DNA of 64,000 nt from Pisaster brevispinus (Eukaryota > Echinodermata > Asteroidea > Forcipulatida > Asteriidae), in NCBI GenBank assembly GCA_023634235.1, contig JAMKCF010000002.1, positions 13,511,091 to 13,575,090 on the forward strand, written 5' to 3'. Shown one piece after another: positions 59,301 through 64,000 of this stretch. A model generated the notes under the pieces. The model saw only the letters and a program-made list of their open reading frames with translations. It ran no database searches and was not told where the DNA came from. Within the stretch, counting starts at the first letter, position 1, and every line of letters begins with the position of its first letter. Both the position numbers and the translations under genes were made by a program.

Positions 59301-62300
59301 CATCATCACCCAATAGAAATCTTGGTTTGTTTGCCATTTCAAAAGTCAGATTACCTGTATGTTATTATTATTTCTTTCTTTTAATGAAACCAAGCATTAC
59401 GGGAAAGCTTTATTAAAGAAAGAGGCTCAAATGAAACATCCTTTTCGTCTGACAGGTCACACCTGTTATCTCCATGTATTTGCTTCTCCAAACGGTGGAC
59501 ATAATTGAATTATGCACAAACCAGTAGGGCTGCTTACACCAGTATCTGTTCATACAATTTGGTTCCAATATGACAGACCATGGGGAGAGAGTAGCTGTTT
59601 TGTAAGTCAGTGTAAGGTTTCTCTAGACCTTTCCATTGCTGATGTTTGGCATGGACGGCCGAATATTAGCAAAAAATCCAATCTTGTTAACAGATATTGT
59701 CACGATACTCAACACTTCAGGAAACTTTCATAAAAAAATTACATCCCATGATTTTTTTTTCCATTTGGTTTCCAACAAACTCAACACTTTTTTAAAATTA
59801 CCACTGTTACAAATCTGTTTTTGCTTTGCACTTATGGCTTCCCATAGTTTTCCAACCTTGGTCGGCAAAGACTTGGGCTGTAACGGTGCAATGGAAAGGT
59901 CTATATGACTTGATTGGAACCCACATTCAATGTTTTTATTTTACCGTGCACAGAGAGAGCAAGTACGTCATTCCAATGTGCCAGGAAGCGGTGCAGTTTC
60001 TTCTCCGGTATTTACAGAGTCAAGACAACTCCATGCTTCTTAAAGTCTTCAATCTTCACATCCAAATCGAAGGTAAATCTCAACAATAGATATTTTCCTA
60101 TATCCTTACGGACTGTGAATGGGGTGACCCTGTTTCAGCCCCAGGAGTAGGTGGCAAAGTGCCCCTGGTGACAGTTGATCTGGGTTGACAGCCCAAATCA
60201 GTTAAAGTGTAGCCCTCACCTTGAAGTGGCCGTCCGGCCTTGTGAGTTAGGCGATATCTCATAAAATAAAATATTTTTTTTTAACGCAATCAGTCCTATG
60301 CACAAACGGCCATTTGCGTGTAGAGCCTTGAATTGGGGACAGCAGTGAATAGAAGCATTATATAACTCTGTATTGTCACGGTAATGTAACGACACTTTCA
60401 CCCAAACAGATACATAAATGCAATACAAATAAAGCATGAAGTCGAGGCTGTACACGCACACGGCGGGTCCGTGCAAGTAGCGAATACTCAACTGACATGA
60501 CTTAACCCTACCAGCATCCCAGTGTGGATTAAATCGACCCAATTTTCCGACCACAGGTGTCAAAAATACGGTTCTTAAATGTAGTTATGTTGAAATTTGT
60601 GACTATCAAAAAAAGATACGAAATAAGAAAGTATTACAAGAAAATTATTTGGAAATCCAATTTTCTGATAACTATGGTCCTTGTAAACTAGTTCACTTCA
60701 GATAGGGGATTTTTGTTTTTAGACAAAAAAACTACTTTTTTTCCAGCCATTAATACAAGCAAATTGTGTAGTGAACAGTTGTGACCAATTACAGTTGGGG
60801 AAGTGAACTTTGACTTTATGTATATGTTGATTGTAGTCAATGTTTTTAGGATTTTTGTTTGCCATTTCTAAATGAAAGTGGTAGTTTATACTTTAAATGC
60901 AACTAGGGCACTACTAAAGGTGAAAGCGAATTTCTCTTTGTCCAACCCACAGTTGATTAAAAAAAATGTACCCAGTCACTTTCTTTTGTTATTACTTGAT
61001 AAAAAGAAGTTATAGTTAAACGCTTTTTCATCCCCAGTGCGAGGAGTAACCACCGTGTCGTCCAACCCCCACATTGATAACGGATCCCAGGCCGTCAATC
61101 CCCCCATCCCTGCCTCGGACAACCAGTCCGCCTCCTCAGATGGAGATAAAGCCAACGAGCAAGCTGCTCTGGCCGAGAACATTGAGAAAGTAAACAAGGG
61201 CCCACCGACTCTACCGTCGATCCTGCTGTACACATTCACAAATGCATACCAAAGGTATTGTATAGACCCAGGGCTCGAGGTTAACACTGGACCGCGGGCC
61301 CGAGGCCAGTGTTTTTAGCATCGGGCCAGTAAACTCGTGACTGGACAAGTCCGGCGGTCTTGTGTGATTGAGTGATAATACCTCACCCCATTTTTATTTC
61401 AAAAAATGATGCTTAAATGTTGACTTTGAGTCTAATGAATATCTCTCAACTGTGTTGAGTGTTTGTGAAAGTTGTACCCATATGTACAAACAAAACATTT
61501 TAATTGGGTGTATAGTTTTTTCTCATTTTGATTCTGGTCTTGTGAACAATTTTCTGATCCCGCAAACATTTTGAGCTACAAACAAGCCCTGCAGTCTTGT
61601 GAAATTTTCCCCAAAATTCGAGCCCTGAGACCCCTTGCATTGGCCCCCATCGCTGTTGGCAAACAATAGAAACGTGCAAGTGTACGCGCTGCGCACGACT
61701 CTCAGCCAATGATAGCTCTTCATTGACCTCAGTGAAGGGACTGTTTTGGGCTTATGATGCCATATCCAAGGGGTTTCTATCAATCAGTAGACCCCTTATC
61801 CTCACCCTGCCCAGCCCCCCCCCCCCCCCACATCCCCTCCTTTACCTTGTAAAACTTGACGAGGTGCAATTTGCTGCCAACCATGCCAGAAACACTGGGC
61901 AAACCCCTTCTGGTAACGATTTAAGTGTATTGGCTGTTGTACATGCATTACACAACACACAGGACCTGACAGCTCTATGACCCATCTGAAGAACAAGGTC
62001 AAGTGTCTTGCTCAAAGACACAAGTGCCAAGACCGGTAACCGACCCCCGCTGGCGACACCAGCGCCCAATTTCATAGAGCTGCTTAAGCACAAAAAGTAG
62101 CTAAGCACAACAACATTATGCTTACCAAGAGAAGGTTACCAGCCAAACTACCCTGTCACATGTACAATTTGTGACCGGTATCCTGCTCATTTCTGCTTAG
62201 CAGACAATTGTTAAGCAATACTTTCTGCTTAAGCAGCTCTATGAAATTGGACCCAGATCTTGAATCTGGAGCACTTGACCACTCGGCCACAACCATGGTA

Positions 62301-63967
62301 TAAACTCATTCAAGATATTCAAGACATAGTCTCCATTTTCTTTAATTTCACTGATGCTTTTCTTTACGCACTGTCCTGGGCCCAATTTCTTAAAGCTGCT
62401 AAGCAGAAAATACTGCTCAGCAAATTTCTTTGCTAAGCAAAAAAAATTAGTGTGGCACCAGTTGCGACAATGTAAACTTTTTTGGAATTTTTGCTGGTAA
62501 TTTTTTTCTGCTAAGCATTATTTTGCTGTGCTTAGCAAGTTTTTGTTCTTACAGGCTTTATGAAATTAGGCCCTGGCTCTGTAGAATCTCTTCTACCCTG
62601 AACAGGGCCTCAAGAGTTGCTGACAGAATCCTGGTTCAAACCCTGAACTTAGGTCTTGAAAATCCCGAGCCTGATTCGATCATTTTATTTATTCCCAACA
62701 GACTCAGTTGTGCCACTTTGTCAGCAGATAATTCCCTTCTCTGCGGCGGTTTTGAAGACTCCTCCATCCAGTTATGGAGTCTGACCTCGCAGAAGCTGCG
62801 AGAAGCACCTCACGAAGTCGACATCTCTAAGGTCCACATAGCTGGTGATTATATGGAGGGACAGACGTATGAAGACGGGTAAATACCTTATGAGACGCTA
62901 TGGGTCTCACAATGCACAAATGTAGCATGCCTGTCTTTAACAAAGTTTTTCGAGACACCTGGTCCAAATTTCATAGCGCTGCTTAACGGTAAGCAATTTT
63001 TTTACGCTTCAGCAATAAATTGCTGAAGCGTAAGCATTTTTCACAGGTTAACAAGAAAATAAGGCGACCATCTTGCGCGTTCACCGTGGATTTGCATTGT
63101 TATCATTCATTATCATACAGTAAGCACCGGAAGGTTAGCATGCCTTTTCATGTGCTTACGGTAAGCAGCGCTGTGAAATAGAAATAGCGCAGTAAGCACA
63201 AAATCGGGCACTAAGCAGCTCTATGAAATTGGGCTCTGTAGATAAAGTAATATCAAAACTGATTATTATTGTTATAACATAAAATGCATATTCCTCGTGA
63301 TGTGAATGTCTGAAAATGCTGATAATCCCTTGCAGTGACGGCAGTGAGAGTCGAATCTTAAGGGGACACTCTGGACCTGTGTATGGTACGTGTCTGATGC
63401 CGGATAACAAGGTGCTGCTGTCATGCTCTGAGGATACCACAGGTAAGGCACGGAGGTCAGGTGAGAGTCATCTAGGGGTCAATTGATTCTCATTGGTCAT
63501 CTGAGAAATGTAATTTGGGGGGGGGGTCTCCTTGGCACCTTCCTATCGTCTGCTTAAACAAAAATACATTCAAAGTGACTAGTCGATCGACCAGACGCTT
63601 TCAATTGAAAAGCAGACCACGTAGGTGTGTTTTAATTCGAACATGGACGAAAGGTTGGCCCCCGAACTTGCTCATGGATTTTACCAGGGGAGTCTGCTGC
63701 CACCTAGAGTCCCGAATCCGCCATTTAGCAATGTCTGAGACTGTAAAATTTCTGATTTGTTGTTGTTTTTCAGTGAGGGCCTGGAACCTGGACACACAGT
63801 CTAACGTCGCCATCTACAGAGGGCATAACTACCCCATTTGGGGTATAGAAAGTAGCCCGATGGGGCTATATTTTGCTACGGCTTCTAAAGACAACACAGC
63901 GAGGCTGTGGACGGCAGAGAGAATATTTCCACTGAGGATATTTGTCGGACATTTGATGGATGTAGAT
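53358..63967 (+). CDS. TAF5L: TAF5L, SAGA/PCAF-complex WD40 subunit, 3' end beyond window
   Basis: Exons: 53358-53426, 55728-55852, 56701-56779, 58069-58147, 58738-58867, 59954-60072, 61038-61254, 62702-62878, 63336-63442 and 63774-63967. These give 1,296 nt, 432 codons, with all phases matching; the last exon ends at a GTAAAT donor, so more exons follow. The start MKRVNSEQIQTAVLSYLKRR matches animal TAF5L and is a LisH-like helix pair. Exons 3-6 encode the TAF5 N-terminal domain (YEQQYSEIKTFIENTVAPF, LLLLLYPLFIHLFLDMI, VQFLLRYLQSQDNSMLLKVF). Exon 7 carries an acidic/Ser-rich linker and GPPTLPSILLYTFTNAYQR. WD40 blades follow: FEDSSIQLWSL, SGPVYGTC...SCSEDTT, RAWNLD and DNTARLW, then the start of the next at GHLMDVD. 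Human TAF5L is 589 aa, so about three quarters is present. TAF5L acts in the nucleus in SAGA-type histone acetyltransferase complexes. Confidence 0.95.
53565..53636. repeat. 17-bp tandem repeat, four copies
   Basis: Four direct units of about GTCAACTCGGTCCAAA lie in TAF5L intron 1, the last reading GTCATCTCGGTCCGAA. GACTTAGGTTGACCTCGGAC at 53782-53801 may be a distant inverted copy. Confidence 0.8.
53991..55183. mobile_element. Palindromic MITE interrupted by a mariner-like element
   Basis: AAATTTCCGCATCCTGCCAC then CACCTTTTAACTAA at the left is answered at the right by GAAAAAGTGGTGGCAGCC then AGGATACGGAAATTTTT. The uninterrupted form of the arms is at 12121-12214. The interval between the arms is filled by the element at 54043-55102. 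The order of insertion is therefore MITE first, mariner-like element second. Confidence 0.7.
54046..55099. mobile_element. mariner/Tc1-like non-autonomous element
   Basis: A perfect inverted repeat of 28 bp bounds the block: ATACAGTCATTTGACCAGTT at 54043 and AACTGGTCAAATGACTGTAT ending at 55102. Reading the outer TA as target duplication gives a 1,054-bp element with CAGTCATTTGACCAGTTCGG termini, the usual form of mariner/Tc1 ends. The core of the TIR (GACCAGTTCGGGATCA) also recurs inside, at about 54458, and inverted at about 54897. No transposase ORF is seen. It lies in TAF5L intron 1 and contains an exon-like ORF (54378-54521). Confidence 0.8.
57166..57365 (+). mobile_element. tRNA-derived SINE A, plus copy
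   Basis: GTGGCCAAGTGGTCAAGCGC begins the tRNA-like head, GTGTTTGAGTTCTGCC is the damaged B box, and GACACTTGTGTCCTTAAGCA follows. A likely separate SINE tail (ATAATAATAGTGGCTTCTTA then GCTCAAGGCGCTTCAC) is at 56982-57050. It lies in TAF5L intron 3. Confidence 0.75.
57358..57619 (-). mobile_element. Foldback element with a tRNA-like core
   Basis: Arms of about 90 bp (TTTGGTTTTACCCTTACACC to CAGGCAATCACTCGGG, and the inverse at 57520-57619) enclose a minus-strand tRNA-like core: GGTCTAATGGTAAGACATCT ... GTGGGTTCGAATTCCACCCG. The B box GGTTCGAATTC is intact. The tRNA-like part ends where the second arm begins, as if a SINE head was joined to an inverted copy of its own body. It lies in TAF5L intron 3. 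Confidence 0.7.
61269..61627. mobile_element. hAT-like MITE (CAGGGCTCGA ends), copy 2
   Basis: CAGGGCTCGAGGTTAACACT starts and CCAAAATTCGAGCCCTG ends this 359-bp element, with a 10-bp TIR as in the copy at 10674-11053. GGCCAGT...CATCGGGCCAGTAAACTCGT is shared with that copy in inverse. AGACC occurs on both outer sides, but a clean 8-bp duplication is not visible. It starts 14 bp after the TAF5L exon 7 donor. Confidence 0.7.
61630..61776. mobile_element. MITE with GACCCCTTGCAT ends, copy 2
   Basis: GACCCCTTGCATTGGCC starts and GCCATATCCAAGGGGT ends the element, matching 44842-44995 throughout. It abuts the hAT-like copy directly, with only two bases between, so one may have inserted at the edge of the other. 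Confidence 0.75.
61838..62296 (-). mobile_element. SINE A copy split by a T1 element
   Basis: The minus-strand SINE body (GGCACTTGTGTCTTTGAGCA, GCACTTTACCTTG-like tail side near 61838) runs to 62063. Its tRNA-like head (GTGGCCGAGTGGTCAAGTGC) resumes at 62255-62296. The gap is exactly the T1 element at 62064-62254. The SINE was therefore present before the T1 insertion. Confidence 0.75.
62064..62254. mobile_element. TIR element family T1, copy nested in SINE A
   Basis: GCCCAATTTCATAGAGCTGC starts and GCAGCTCTATGAAATTGGAC ends the 191-bp copy. The interior matches 44534-44716 and 55313-55490 (AAGCACAAAAAGTAGCTAAG, GGTTACCAGCCAAACTACC). It is one of the best-preserved copies in the window. Confidence 0.85.
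62378..62574. mobile_element. TIR element family T1, subfamily 2 copy
   Basis: GGGCCCAATTTCTTAAAGCT starts and GGCTTTATGAAATTAGGCCC ends it. Inner AATACTGCTCAGCAAATTTC, GTTGCGACAATGTAAACTTT and CTGTGCTTAGCAAGTTTTTG match the copy at 15961-16152. It lies in TAF5L intron 7, about 130 bp upstream of the exon 8 acceptor. Confidence 0.8.
62961..63236. mobile_element. TIR element family T1, long subfamily copy
   Basis: GGTCCAAATTTCATAGCGCT starts and AGCAGCTCTATGAAATTGGG ends it. It has an internal perfect palindrome around TTACGCTTCAGCAATAAATT and shares GCGCGTTCACCGTGGATTTG with 45662-46062. It lies in TAF5L intron 8. Partial T1 relatives are also at 51000-51115, 52426-52640, 55313-55500 and 56025-56275. 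Confidence 0.75.
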
Positions 63968-64000
63968 GTAAATAAATGTTTCTTGTCTTTTTTTCCCCTA

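Overview
The window is animal nuclear DNA: AT-rich, with long introns, GT-AG splice sites and dense short transposons, and with no bacterial operon features. Two genes align closely to animal ABCF3 and TAF5L. CD225/dispanin and MS4A-like genes, an LRR exon of the type common in invertebrate deuterostome innate-immune genes, and abundant foldback and tRNA-derived repeats suggest a marine invertebrate deuterostome. An echinoderm, probably a sea star, is my best guess; this is inference, not proof.

Layout. (1) 1-3.6 kb: repeats, then the 3' three exons of a CD225/dispanin (IFITM-like) two-pass membrane protein, + strand. (2) 3.6-15 kb: no gene recognised; it holds a non-LTR retrotransposon remnant and several TIR/foldback elements. 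(3) 15.05-21.45 kb: a complete six-coding-exon MS4A/CD20-like four-pass membrane protein, + strand, 272 aa. (4) 21.5-26.8 kb: its 3' region and AT-rich repeats, including a tRNA-derived SINE. (5) 26.86-28.67 kb: a minus-strand LRR exon made of nearly identical 156-bp units, probably the 3' end of an NLR-like or other LRR gene. (6) 28.7-36.2 kb: gene-free, with three minisatellite blocks. (7) 36.2-53.0 kb: complete ABCF3, minus strand, 19 exons, 708 codons plus stop (human is 709 aa), with all splice phases consistent. (8) 53.36 kb to the end: TAF5L, + strand, head-to-head with ABCF3, ten exons visible and the last part of the WD40 propeller beyond the window.

The two housekeeping genes (translation-linked ABC-F ATPase; SAGA-complex subunit) share a 357-bp divergent promoter. 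The membrane-protein and LRR genes to the left form a more variable, possibly immune-related neighbourhood. The most informative non-genic structures are a 1,096-bp element with 125-bp TIRs and a perfect 9-bp target duplication (Mutator-like), a 1,054-bp mariner-like element with long perfect TIRs nested in another foldback element, an inverted pair of tRNA-derived SINEs abutting an ABCF3 splice donor, and the recently amplified LRR array. Exon coordinates were placed by eye from splice motifs, frame continuity and remembered family sequence; no alignment was run.
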